In this document: piece by piece, positions 7,427 through 14,531 of the stretch
How positions within the stretch are numbered: position 1 is the first letter of the stretch
Layout of the letters: the number at the start of each line of letters is the position of its first letter
From: an uncultured Bacteroides sp.
Lineage (GTDB): Bacteria > Bacteroidota > Bacteroidia > Bacteroidales > Bacteroidaceae
Direction of reading: 5' to 3'
DNA: 19,952 bases
NCBI GenBank assembly: GCA_947071285.1
Contig: CAMTFK010000067.1
Coordinates: forward strand, 1-19,952
Position numbers and translations under genes: made by a program
Notes under the pieces: generated by a model
The model's database searches: none
What the model was told of the DNA's origin: nothing
Seen by the model: the letters and a program-made list of their open reading frames with translations, nothing else

Positions 7427-7514
7427 TCTTTCCACCGTGGAGAAAGTTTCTTTCCACCACGGGGCTTTTTTCTTTCCACCATGGTGGAAAGAAACTTTCT
7501 CCACGGTGGAAAGA
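7427..7514. repeat. Perfect 33-bp-arm inverted repeat made of five CTTTCCACC boxes at 22-bp spacing
   Basis: The arms 7427-7459 and 7482-7514 are exact reverse complements. Inside, CTTTCCACC occurs at 7428, 7450 and 7472, and its complement GGTGGAAAG at 7483 and 7505, each step being exactly 22 bp. The central pair forms a perfect 22-bp palindrome (7471-7492). It could be an operator array, an RNA hairpin in the HU-HIG leader, or a small dispersed element. No U-run follows on either strand, so it is not a classic terminator. Confidence 0.9.
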
Positions 7515-7529
7515 TTTAATAGAGGCATG

Positions 7530-7561
7530 CAAATGTACTAATCTTAGGCAACCAAAACAAT
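7530..7561 (-). promoter_or_regulatory. Candidate promoter of the HU-HIG gene
   Basis: The minus strand carries TACATTTG (7530-7537, a TAnnTTTG match) with ATTG, a near match to TTTG, 20 bp upstream (7558-7561). It would start transcription around 7523, just before the inverted repeat, giving a leader of roughly 215 nt that contains the whole hairpin. Confidence 0.45.
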
Positions 7562-7655
7562 AGGAGAGCCTAAGAAAAAGATTAATCGACCGCAAAACGG
7601 TGAAATTGGTTGGCACACCCGTAATCCGTCTATTACGATATTGGAATCAAGAGCC

Positions 7656-7663
7656 TATCTTTG
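7656..7663 (+). promoter_or_regulatory. -7 box of the acetyltransferase gene
   Basis: TATCTTTG matches TAnnTTTG and lies about 60 bp before the start codon. No good TTTG is seen at the -33 spacing. It is the most likely promoter for the acetyltransferase. Confidence 0.5.
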
Positions 7664-7724
7664 CAGCAAGAAATAATAAAAGACAGAAGAATAGATTGAA
7701 ATGAAAACCTTGAAATAAGTAAAA

Positions 7725-8249
7725 ATGATGGAAGAAATAAGAATAGACTGCGCCCACCAGAGCGAAGCGGATTTGGCTTTGGCAAAAGAACAGACACAAT
7801 TGCTTTTCCGCTTAAACCACACCATGCCGATGACAGAAGAATATGATGAATTGCTTCATCGTCTTTTTCCCGACATGGGGGTAAACAGCCGAATCAATAC
7901 GCCACTTACGGTGGTCCGCGCCCACAATGTGAAAATCGGGAACAATGTGATCATTATGAATGGATGCCTGTTGATGTCTGCCGGCGGCATCACTATTGAC
8001 GACGAAGCACAGATAGCCGCCAACGTGCAGCTCATATCCAACAATCATGACCTCGAAAACCGGATGATTATCACTTGTAAGCCCGTACATATTTGCCGCC
8101 GGGCATGGATAGGAGCCGGCGCTACCATTCTGCCCGGTGTGACCATCGGAGAAAACAGTGTGGTAGGGGCCGGGAGTGTGGTGACTCGTAATGTGGAGCC
8201 CAATACCATAGTGGCCGGCAATCCGGCACGGGTAATTAAAAAGATATAA
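7725..8249 (+). CDS. Hexapeptide-repeat O-acetyltransferase (LacA/NodL type)
   Basis: A 174-residue left-handed beta-helix acyltransferase that should move an acetyl group from acetyl-CoA to a sugar or similar hydroxyl in the cytoplasm. Hexapeptide turns run from about residue 63 to the end (VKIGNNVIIMNG, ITIDDEAQIAANV, AWIGAGATILPGVTIG, SVVGAGSVVTRNV). H108, in SNNHDLENR, corresponds to the catalytic histidine of the galactoside/maltose acetyltransferase group. The C-terminal AGNPARVIKKI is the usual CoA-site ending. The N-terminal helices (1-50) resemble the maltose acetyltransferase cap. The start is either of two adjacent ATGs at 7725/7728. It converges on the large esterase gene with only five bases between them. 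The acceptor cannot be predicted. Confidence 0.88.
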   Translation: MMEEIRIDCAHQSEADLALAKEQTQLLFRLNHTMPMTEEYDELLHRLFPDMGVNSRINTPLTVVRAHNVKIGNNVIIMNGCLLMSAGGITIDDEAQIAANVQLISNNHDLENRMIITCKPVHICRRAWIGAGATILPGVTIGENSVVGAGSVVTRNVEPNTIVAGNPARVIKKI

Positions 8250-8254
8250 GAAAG

Positions 8255-10762
8255 TTATTGATTCACCACGAAATTGCGTATCTGGCACTCGGTCCCGGCA
8301 CCCTTTGCCACACGCAAGCGCAGTGTATGGCGGCCCGGAGCAAGTTCCGTTTCAAACATATACACCCACGGGATGTATAGCGTCCGGCTCCAATCGGTAA
8401 ATGTATCCAACTTTTTGAAAGGAGCGCCGTCTACACTATATTCCAGCACACAGGCTTGCGGACCGGCTGCACAGAAGATGCCCACCGCGCGACCTTCGAA
8501 AGGAAAAGAAAGACTGGCTCCGGCACGGTCCGCCACCAACATGGGAACGTGTACAAAGCCTTTACGGGTGCTTCCTTTCACCGTAGGCACCCAGTCGTCT
8601 GCCACCTTCCAACCACGCAGTTGTTCGGCCGAGCGAATGTCAACAAACGTGCCCTTATCATAAGAATAAGCATCTATCGGTTTTTCCGGCATCTCATGCG
8701 GCTGAACGGTTTTCTTTAGTATATCACCCTGCCATTCAAAGTCGAAAAGGCGGTTGATGGCGGCGGCATAATACTTATGACCGTCCCAAGCAGGGTGCGT
8801 GCCGCCGAAATACTTCCAGTCGAACTCACCGTCACGCATGCGGCGCGCCACTTCTTCCGCCAGGTTGATGGAAGAAACATAATAATGGTTGGCTACGCTC
8901 TCGTGGTTCATAATCACCTGGGGCTGTATGCCCTTGTCCAGCAAAGGAATGAACGGGTCATAAATAAAATGAAGCATAACCATATCCATTTCGGGATTCA
9001 AGGTGCGCGCATGACGGATAATACCCTCCATTCCGCGCATTTGCTGAATATAGTTGAAGGAATTAGTATCATCGTTCACCGCTGCCTCAACAAACAGTAA
9101 ATCGGGCATGCCTTTCTGCAGAACGTCATTTTCGAACCGGAAAGCATGAGGGGTGGTTCCGGTAGAAGGTATTCCGGCATCAATAAAGGTAAATTCCGTA
9201 TCGGGGAAACGTTGTTTCAAATCTTCCTGTATCATGTTCCGCCAGCCGCGCATTTCGGTGATGGAACCGCCGAGGAAAGCAACACAGCCTTTCTTCTCTT
9301 TCGTGAATTTCAGATAAGAGTTGGCAAGGCTGCCACGCTGGTGAATCACTTGTTTCTTCTGATAATCCGGTTGGTTGCGGACAATGAAATCGACCATCGG
9401 CTCCGGATTCTCCAGACTGTGGGGATGATGGTCGCAACTGGGCTTCACGATAATTTCCACAAGCCCGCCCAGAGCACGATAGCGTTCGGCGGCAATCTTC
9501 ATATGCAGTTCATAGGGCACCGTCTTGTCGCTATCGCCACAGACACCGATGACAGGAATACCTGCTGCAGCCAGAGGGGCCAGATTATCAATAGGATTAC
9601 CTTTGAAATCTTTCGCATTCTCTTCGGTCAATCCCCATTCTGCAAGGAAACCTTCCCAGAAACTGCGTTCCCAGTTCTTTGAGAAATAGAGCATATCACA
9701 CACCGGGGCATCCACATAGATACATGCCACTTTATCAGGGTTCTTTGCTCCCCAGTTGAAGGCAAACAGACCGCCACGGCTGAAACCTTCGAGCGTCACT
9801 TTGGAAGACAATCGATAATATCTGCGCATAATATCATAAAAATCAGTACCCAGACGTTGCGCACGGGGACTGCCGTAAAGGTGCGTCAAATCATAATAAG
9901 CAACATGGAAACCTTTTTCCAGCAAAGCTTTATCTACCGAGGGGAAAGCTCCGAAAAAAGCGGGACGCCATATCCAGGGACGACCTTCAGCCACTTTACG
10001 GGGAACAACGACTGTGGCCTGACGGGCATTGCAAATGAAATCATAGCGGTCGAAACCTTCCCATTGCGACTTCTTGCCGGGGAAGGGCTGGTCTGTAATG
10101 ATGGCAGGTGCTTCATTGCCGGTCAGTGTACGATAAAGTTCTCCGGCTATCAGGGCAGCACCCGGCTCACTGGGATGAATGCCATCGACATAGTAATCGG
10201 GATGGGGTTTCAGCACTGCATAAAGGTCAATTACAGGCAAGTGGCGCTTCTTTGCAACGCTGCGTATCACGGGAATGATGCCATTTGTTATGACACTATC
10301 ATTAATACCAAAATTGGAATTGACTGCGGGTACAGGCAGGCAAAGATATATCTTGGGTTTTGAAGGTAAATCCTGGAGCATGTCCAGCATCTCTGTCAAA
10401 TCCTTCTTGAAGTCTTTTCCGTAACGCCAGTTCCAAGGTTTGCTGTCATTAGTGCCTAACTTAATGGTAACAATGTCCGGCTGAAATGCCAGAAGGTCGC
10501 GGAACTTTTGCTCGTGCATGTAAGGACGGTCTCCTTTGTTCAGCAGTACGCGACCGCTGATTCCGAAATTACGAACGTCATATCCTTCGCCCAGAAGTTG
10601 GGAAAGCAATCCCGGATAGCTGTTTTGAAACTGGTTCTTGATTCCTGAACCGTAAGTGATGCTATTGCCGACACAGGCAATCTTTACAATTTTTCTCTCT
10701 TGTGCCACCGCCCACAAGCTGAAGAGGCACAACAAAAGCAAAAGGATGCTTTTTCTTCTCAT
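8255..10762 (-). CDS. Exported three-domain esterase: SGNH, alpha/beta hydrolase, SGNH-like, C-terminal beta domain
   Basis: An 835-residue exported protein (signal peptide about 1-21, ending WAVAQ). Domain 1 (about 25-215) is an SGNH hydrolase: S34 in CVGNSITYG, GTND at 103-106, and the D193/H196 pair in YVDGIHPSEPG. Domain 2 (about 225-470) is an alpha/beta hydrolase: nucleophile S328 in LEGFSRGG, acid D410 or D412 in CGDSDKTVP, and histidines in SCDHHPHS (445-448). Domain 3 (about 480-680) is a second SGNH-like unit: S500 in FLGGSITE, N563 in AAVNDDTN and H656 in GGTHPAWDGH, but the aspartate expected three residues before the histidine is G653. Residues from about 700 form a beta-sandwich. 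It probably removes acetyl or other ester groups from plant or host glycans in the periplasm or on the surface. No polysaccharide-utilisation (SusC/D) genes are adjacent. Confidence 0.85.
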   Translation of the reverse strand: MRRKSILLLLLCLFSLWAVAQERKIVKIACVGNSITYGSGIKNQFQNSYPGLLSQLLGEGYDVRNFGISGRVLLNKGDRPYMHEQKFRDLLAFQPDIVTIKLGTNDSKPWNWRYGKDFKKDLTEMLDMLQDLPSKPKIYLCLPVPAVNSNFGINDSVITNGIIPVIRSVAKKRHLPVIDLYAVLKPHPDYYVDGIHPSEPGAALIAGELYRTLTGNEAPAIITDQPFPGKKSQWEGFDRYDFICNARQATVVVPRKVAEGRPWIWRPAFFGAFPSVDKALLEKGFHVAYYDLTHLYGSPRAQRLGTDFYDIMRRYYRLSSKVTLEGFSRGGLFAFNWGAKNPDKVACIYVDAPVCDMLYFSKNWERSFWEGFLAEWGLTEENAKDFKGNPIDNLAPLAAAGIPVIGVCGDSDKTVPYELHMKIAAERYRALGGLVEIIVKPSCDHHPHSLENPEPMVDFIVRNQPDYQKKQVIHQRGSLANSYLKFTKEKKGCVAFLGGSITEMRGWRNMIQEDLKQRFPDTEFTFIDAGIPSTGTTPHAFRFENDVLQKGMPDLLFVEAAVNDDTNSFNYIQQMRGMEGIIRHARTLNPEMDMVMLHFIYDPFIPLLDKGIQPQVIMNHESVANHYYVSSINLAEEVARRMRDGEFDWKYFGGTHPAWDGHKYYAAAINRLFDFEWQGDILKKTVQPHEMPEKPIDAYSYDKGTFVDIRSAEQLRGWKVADDWVPTVKGSTRKGFVHVPMLVADRAGASLSFPFEGRAVGIFCAAGPQACVLEYSVDGAPFKKLDTFTDWSRTLYIPWVYMFETELAPGRHTLRLRVAKGAGTECQIRNFVVNQ

Positions 10763-10807
10763 GGTACTTTGATTTAATTCTATACGTTATAGGGTTTTTA
10801 ACCGACA

Positions 10808-10815
10808 CAAAGATA
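10808..10815 (-). promoter_or_regulatory. -7 box of the esterase gene
   Basis: The minus strand reads TATCTTTG, an exact TAnnTTTG, about 45 bp upstream of the ATG at 10762. No convincing -33 TTTG is seen, so activation by a regulator is possible. Confidence 0.5.
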
Positions 10816-10890
10816 CATTATTTTAAAATACAGAACCAATTTGTTTCTAAAATGTTATCCAAGCCTGAAATAAACCTAAACCAATAGTAA

Positions 10891-11853
10891 ATGAGAAAAT
10901 TAATGTTATTTGCAGCCATTGCCGCACTCCTGGCAAGCTGTGCAGATGATAATCCGCCTATGGTGGTGGAGACGGGCGCTTTGATTACTCCAAAGCTTTA
11001 TGCCACAGTAGAGAACACCAACAATACGCAAAGTCCGCTGACGGGTATTCTGACCATCTCACCGTGTCAGCCCAACAGTGCTATTTATTATGGTAACTAT
11101 GTGGGCGGGAAACTAACACCGTTATATGGTTATTACAATGTCAAAGACGGAGATTTCTATCAAGATGCTTATAACCGGGAGATTTCACTTCCGGCGGGCA
11201 CTTACAATATGGTATACTGGGGAACGCCCAAATACGAAACTCCGATATATTCCGACCCAACTGTCGTAGAGCCTGTGTACGTGACAGGCAGTGATATGTC
11301 TAAACAAACGTATAGTATGCGGAAAGTATCGGCAGACACAACGTACTATCCAGTCTTTGACCTGGTACATGCCGTGAAACAAACAAACATCGGCAGCGAA
11401 AACCTAAGCGCTGAGCTGAACCGGGTCGTGGCCGGCATAAAGGTGATTGTCAAGGACAAGAATAACGGAATCCTCAGTTCCAGCATCGACAGCATGTATG
11501 TGCACATAACGGGGATAGCAACTTCACTGAACTTCTATACGGTACAACCCGGCACCGCCACAGGCAGCGTAGCCTTTCCATTAGTGAGGTCGACGGATGG
11601 AACACAAATGAGTAATGCAACAGTCATGTTGTTCCCTTCCATCGGAAAGCCGGTATTCAAAATGTTTATCAGGCTAAAAAACGGAACAGTCAAAACGTTC
11701 CAGCAAACATTGGAATCTCCGATGACCGCGAACACTAAACTAACCCTGACGCTAACTCTGGGCGACATCTTTTCAGAAGAGTCGTCCGGAAGTTTCACAA
11801 TTGACAATTGGGAGGAGGAAAGCCAGACTATTGATGTGCCGGTTCTGGACTGA
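10891..11853 (+). CDS. FimB/Mfa2-family fimbrial subunit-type lipoprotein
   Basis: A 320-residue lipoprotein. The signal peptide ends in the lipobox LLASC with the lipidated cysteine at C17, followed by ADDN. The body is beta-rich, with LPAGTYNMVYWG (about 110), PVFDLVHAVKQTN and LNRVVAGIKVIVKD (about 180-195), and a C-terminal FTIDNWEEESQTIDV. This arrangement is typical of the FimB/Mfa2 family, which anchors or caps FimA/Mfa1-like fimbriae in Bacteroidales. No FimA-type major subunit, tip protein or peptidase lies beside it, so it is an orphan copy whose partners would be elsewhere. It starts about 130 bp from the divergent esterase gene. No strong promoter box was found upstream. Fimbrial assembly is inferred from the family only. 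Confidence 0.75.
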   Translation: MRKLMLFAAIAALLASCADDNPPMVVETGALITPKLYATVENTNNTQSPLTGILTISPCQPNSAIYYGNYVGGKLTPLYGYYNVKDGDFYQDAYNREISLPAGTYNMVYWGTPKYETPIYSDPTVVEPVYVTGSDMSKQTYSMRKVSADTTYYPVFDLVHAVKQTNIGSENLSAELNRVVAGIKVIVKDKNNGILSSSIDSMYVHITGIATSLNFYTVQPGTATGSVAFPLVRSTDGTQMSNATVMLFPSIGKPVFKMFIRLKNGTVKTFQQTLESPMTANTKLTLTLTLGDIFSEESSGSFTIDNWEEESQTIDVPVLD

Positions 11854-11870
11854 TTAAGGAGTAAAAAAGT

Positions 11871-11890
11871 GATTAGCGTTTAGTGATTAG
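11871..11890. repeat. Second copy of the GATTAG-type intergenic repeat
   Basis: GATTAGCGTTTAGTGATTAG matches 594-613 at 19 of 20 positions. It lies just past the stop of the fimbrial-type gene and directly before the larger inverted repeat at 11903-12007. Confidence 0.55.
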
Positions 11891-11902
11891 TGATAAGCAG
11901 TA

Positions 11903-12007
11903 CTATCCGTCATCCTGAACGTAGTCGAAGGATCTACTCTCTTGGCATAAGGCTGCGCTATACAGTAGGGGAAGAGATTCTTCGACTACGTTCAGAATGA
12001 CAGATAG
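11903..12007. repeat. Dispersed Bacteroidetes inverted repeat between convergent genes
   Basis: Arms of 33 bp (11903-11935 and 11975-12007) match at 30 of 33 positions and contain GAACGTAGTCGAAG and its complement. Elements with this core occur widely between genes in Bacteroidetes. The loop is about 39 bp. Lying between two convergent genes, it can fold on either transcript and could serve as a bidirectional 3' end or processing site. Confidence 0.75.
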
Positions 12008-12028
12008 TCCGCAAATCATTTTATCCAA

Positions 12029-12050
12029 AACCGTTCCAACACGAACGGTT
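12029..12050 (-). terminator. Probable terminator of the PAS histidine kinase gene
   Basis: AACCGTTC (12029-12036) and GAACGGTT (12043-12050) form an 8-bp stem with a 6-nt loop, starting six bases beyond the kinase stop on the minus strand. The stem is followed there by a short U-rich stretch (UUUUGG, partly in the stem), so it is a modest terminator at best. Confidence 0.5.
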
Positions 12051-12055
12051 CTACT

Positions 12056-14383
12056 TTATGAGAATATAGAACGGTGTGCATTCATCTTCTCATAAGGCAA
12101 TGTGAACCAGAAAGTAGAGCCTTTACCCAACTCCGATTCCACCCCGATCTCGCCTCTCAGTTCCTTGACTATATTCTGCGAGATAGCCAGTCCTAAGCCC
12201 GTTCCTTGCTTAAACGAATCGAGCTTCACGAAGCGATTGAATATGGCTTCTATATTCGCAGGCGCTATGCCCGTACCCGTATCGGCTACGAAGAAGCGTA
12301 TATAACCGTCTTTCGGCAAATCATATCCTATCGTTATGCTTCCGGTAGTGGTAAACTTCATGGCATTACTGATAAAGTTATTCATAACCTGGGTAATTCT
12401 GCGCTGGTCAGTATACAATAACAGTTCGGACATCGGAGTAACAGTAAGCAGTTCAACATGCTTATTGGTTAACCTGATTCGGGTCGCCTGTTCTATTTCA
12501 GACAGCATCTTGTTGATGTCGATATTGGCATAAACATATTCCAATGTGCCCGCCTCAATTTTAGAGAGGTCCAGAATGTCATTAATGAGTTGCAATAAAA
12601 GCTCATTATTCTGTTCAATGATACTGAGATATTCCACCCTTTCCTCTTCCGAAACATCTGTAGCCAATATGCTCGAAAAGCCGACTATGGCATTAAGCGG
12701 AGTGCGTATCTCATGACTCATATTAGCCAGAAAAGCAGATTTTATACGATTCGACTCTTCAGCCTCTTCTTTTGCCAGACGCAGTTTGCGTTCCATGATT
12801 TTCAAGTCGGTAATCTCCCAAGCTGTATAAACAATCCATTTTCTACCATCGGAGAAAGTGATAAGGTTATTATTCTGAAAAGTGAAACACTCTTCGTTCT
12901 TGTTGGTAAAAAAGCGTCTTATGCCCGACTGGGAATTATTCGTTCTCACCAGTTCTTCATCCTCTTTCCTTATCAGTTTGGCGGCTTCGGGCATGACATC
13001 AAAGTCTGTTTTTCCGATAGCTTCCTTAGCCGGATATTCAAATAGCTCTTCCGCCTTTTTATTCCAGAAAGTATAACGCATATCATTATCCACGTCTTTC
13101 ACCTTGGCAGCAATAGGAAGGTTATCAAGAATATTCTCCAACAGATGCAGATGCTTTTCACGCTCCCTTTCACTCAGAGTTTTTATGCGCCTGTTCATAA
13201 AGAAGAATAAAATGAAGACGGCTGCACCTCCCAGTACAATTACAACATAAGTCATATTTCTCTGAATGAAGCTGGGCGGAACATCATGAAAAATAGCATC
13301 TTGTGGAATATTTTTCAAAGAGCACCCTTTATCAAGCAATGTCTGATAATTAAGATGCGTATCGGGTGTGCCGGCAATAATTGTCTTCGCCTGATAAGTA
13401 CCGTCATTTTTTAGCGCGCTCTTTATCTCGCTGACAACCGCATTTTCTATTTCAGGGCTACTGATATAATGTCCGCCTACGAATAGCGAACGACTCTCTG
13501 TGTACTGGTCGGACAAAGTAAAAACCGGATTTTCAGCAGCATCGGAAATATAAGAGTGCATCCTCTCGTCGGGATAGTACCGTTCGGACAAGCTTTGACT
13601 AGATATGTTCACCCACGAACAGTAAATAATACCGGTCTCTTTGCCATATGTACTAATCTCATGAAGCATTTCTTCCGAGTTAGTGTAAGGATAGGTAATA
13701 AAGCTTAATTCCAGTTCCGGGAAGTATTGTTGATGAAGTTCTTCAAATTCTTTACGAATCAGGGAACAGACAAACCTGTCATCCGACAATAAAACAATCT
13801 TTTTCATTTCGGGAGTAATTTGCTTCATCAGGTGTACGGTCTCCCGAATATAAACAGGTTTGTTTATTGCAGTGATATTATAGCGTTCCTGCATTTCAGG
13901 TGTAGTTATAATCTGGTCGGCGGTGATGTCCTTACCACCATAATACTTATTTATATCTTCCGGCAGATGTGAAGCCGAATGACAAATAATGGTAGGCACA
14001 CCTTTCCAAATAGTATCAAAAAGCGATTGGCACACGTACCATCCCGGAGCACCTATTATTACAACAGCTTTAGGGGGAATCGGATATTTATTCTTCAGAT
14101 AATCAGTCTTCTGATCCACCTCTTCCTGATTATGAAGATGCCAAACGGTAAGGGCTTCCGAATATACCTTGAATGAATCTTCCTGATTGAATGTTTTTTC
14201 TACAGCCTCAAGCAAGTCATAGGCCCATTTCTCACGAAAAGTAGAGGAACTAATAAAAATTATATAGTCCTGATTTTTTGTATCGGCCATCACTCTGGGA
14301 GCAAACGAAAGACAAGCGAGAATAGTTATCGCAAGTATTCGGAATGTCAAAGGAGGATACAGAAGTATATTCTGATTTGGCAT
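12056..14383 (-). CDS. Membrane sensor histidine kinase: periplasmic binding-protein-like domain, PAS, HisKA, HATPase
   Basis: A 775-residue kinase. An N-terminal signal or membrane segment (about 13-33) precedes a periplasmic domain (about 35-375). Its pattern (AVVIIGAPGWYV, GVPTIICHSAS, KKIVLLSDDRFV, GIIYCSWVNIS) suggests an ABC substrate-binding-protein fold. A single membrane helix follows (about 379-397). A PAS domain spans about 412-533 (LDNLPIAAKVKDVDNDMRY to WEITDLK). HisKA has the phosphorylated H557 in NMSHEIRTPLN. The HATPase domain has N669/N673 (VMNNFISNAMKF), DTGTGIAP (701-708) and GTGLGLAIS (727-735). There is no receiver domain and no response regulator gene beside it, so it must signal to a partner encoded elsewhere. 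A -7 box lies about 55 bp upstream. The ligand is unknown. Confidence 0.9.
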   Translation of the reverse strand: MPNQNILLYPPLTFRILAITILACLSFAPRVMADTKNQDYIIFISSSTFREKWAYDLLEAVEKTFNQEDSFKVYSEALTVWHLHNQEEVDQKTDYLKNKYPIPPKAVVIIGAPGWYVCQSLFDTIWKGVPTIICHSASHLPEDINKYYGGKDITADQIITTPEMQERYNITAINKPVYIRETVHLMKQITPEMKKIVLLSDDRFVCSLIRKEFEELHQQYFPELELSFITYPYTNSEEMLHEISTYGKETGIIYCSWVNISSQSLSERYYPDERMHSYISDAAENPVFTLSDQYTESRSLFVGGHYISSPEIENAVVSEIKSALKNDGTYQAKTIIAGTPDTHLNYQTLLDKGCSLKNIPQDAIFHDVPPSFIQRNMTYVVIVLGGAAVFILFFFMNRRIKTLSEREREKHLHLLENILDNLPIAAKVKDVDNDMRYTFWNKKAEELFEYPAKEAIGKTDFDVMPEAAKLIRKEDEELVRTNNSQSGIRRFFTNKNEECFTFQNNNLITFSDGRKWIVYTAWEITDLKIMERKLRLAKEEAEESNRIKSAFLANMSHEIRTPLNAIVGFSSILATDVSEEERVEYLSIIEQNNELLLQLINDILDLSKIEAGTLEYVYANIDINKMLSEIEQATRIRLTNKHVELLTVTPMSELLLYTDQRRITQVMNNFISNAMKFTTTGSITIGYDLPKDGYIRFFVADTGTGIAPANIEAIFNRFVKLDSFKQGTGLGLAISQNIVKELRGEIGVESELGKGSTFWFTLPYEKMNAHRSIFS

Positions 14384-14434
14384 AGAGATAAAGATTTAAA
14401 TATAAAACAGCAAAAGCCTCTCAACTAATTGCTG

Positions 14435-14442
14435 CAAAGTTA
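14435..14442 (-). promoter_or_regulatory. -7 box of the PAS histidine kinase gene
   Basis: The minus strand reads TAACTTTG, an exact TAnnTTTG, about 52 bp upstream of the start at 14383. No TTTG is seen at the -33 spacing. Confidence 0.5.
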
Positions 14443-14531
14443 GAAAAAAATAAATGCATAAGAAGTTTCAGGTGATAAATTTGCTTTTTACGTTCATCTT
14501 TTTGCAATTTATATCCTTTAAAGTACTTATT

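Larger units (their letters stand above)
7307..7724. other. 418-bp divergent intergenic region
   Basis: This separates the HU-HIG gene (minus) from the acetyltransferase gene (plus). It holds the large inverted repeat at 7427-7514, a candidate minus-strand promoter at 7530-7561, a plus-strand -7 box at 7656-7663 and a GC-rich hairpin, CGCCGC (from about 7369) pairing with GCGGCG (ending about 7397). Open frames run through the repeat on both strands only because it lacks stop codons; none is a credible gene. A five-codon ORF (MKTLK) starts at 7701, just before the acetyltransferase. Confidence 0.55.

Noticed and set aside
7427..7514. CRISPR array
   Set aside because: Boxes are 9 bp with a 22-bp period and mixed orientation, there are no unique spacers of normal length, and no cas genes are present.
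7356..7616. Open frames on both strands through the large inverted repeat
   Set aside because: They exist because the repeat lacks stop codons; the peptides are palindromic translations with no family signal.
7812..8288. 158-codon open frame on the minus strand
   Set aside because: It is antisense to the hexapeptide acetyltransferase, whose repeat pattern is unmistakable.
8274..10363. Several open frames on the plus strand (for example 9146-9682 and 9857-10363)
   Set aside because: They are antisense to the three-domain esterase and show no family signature or compositional sense.
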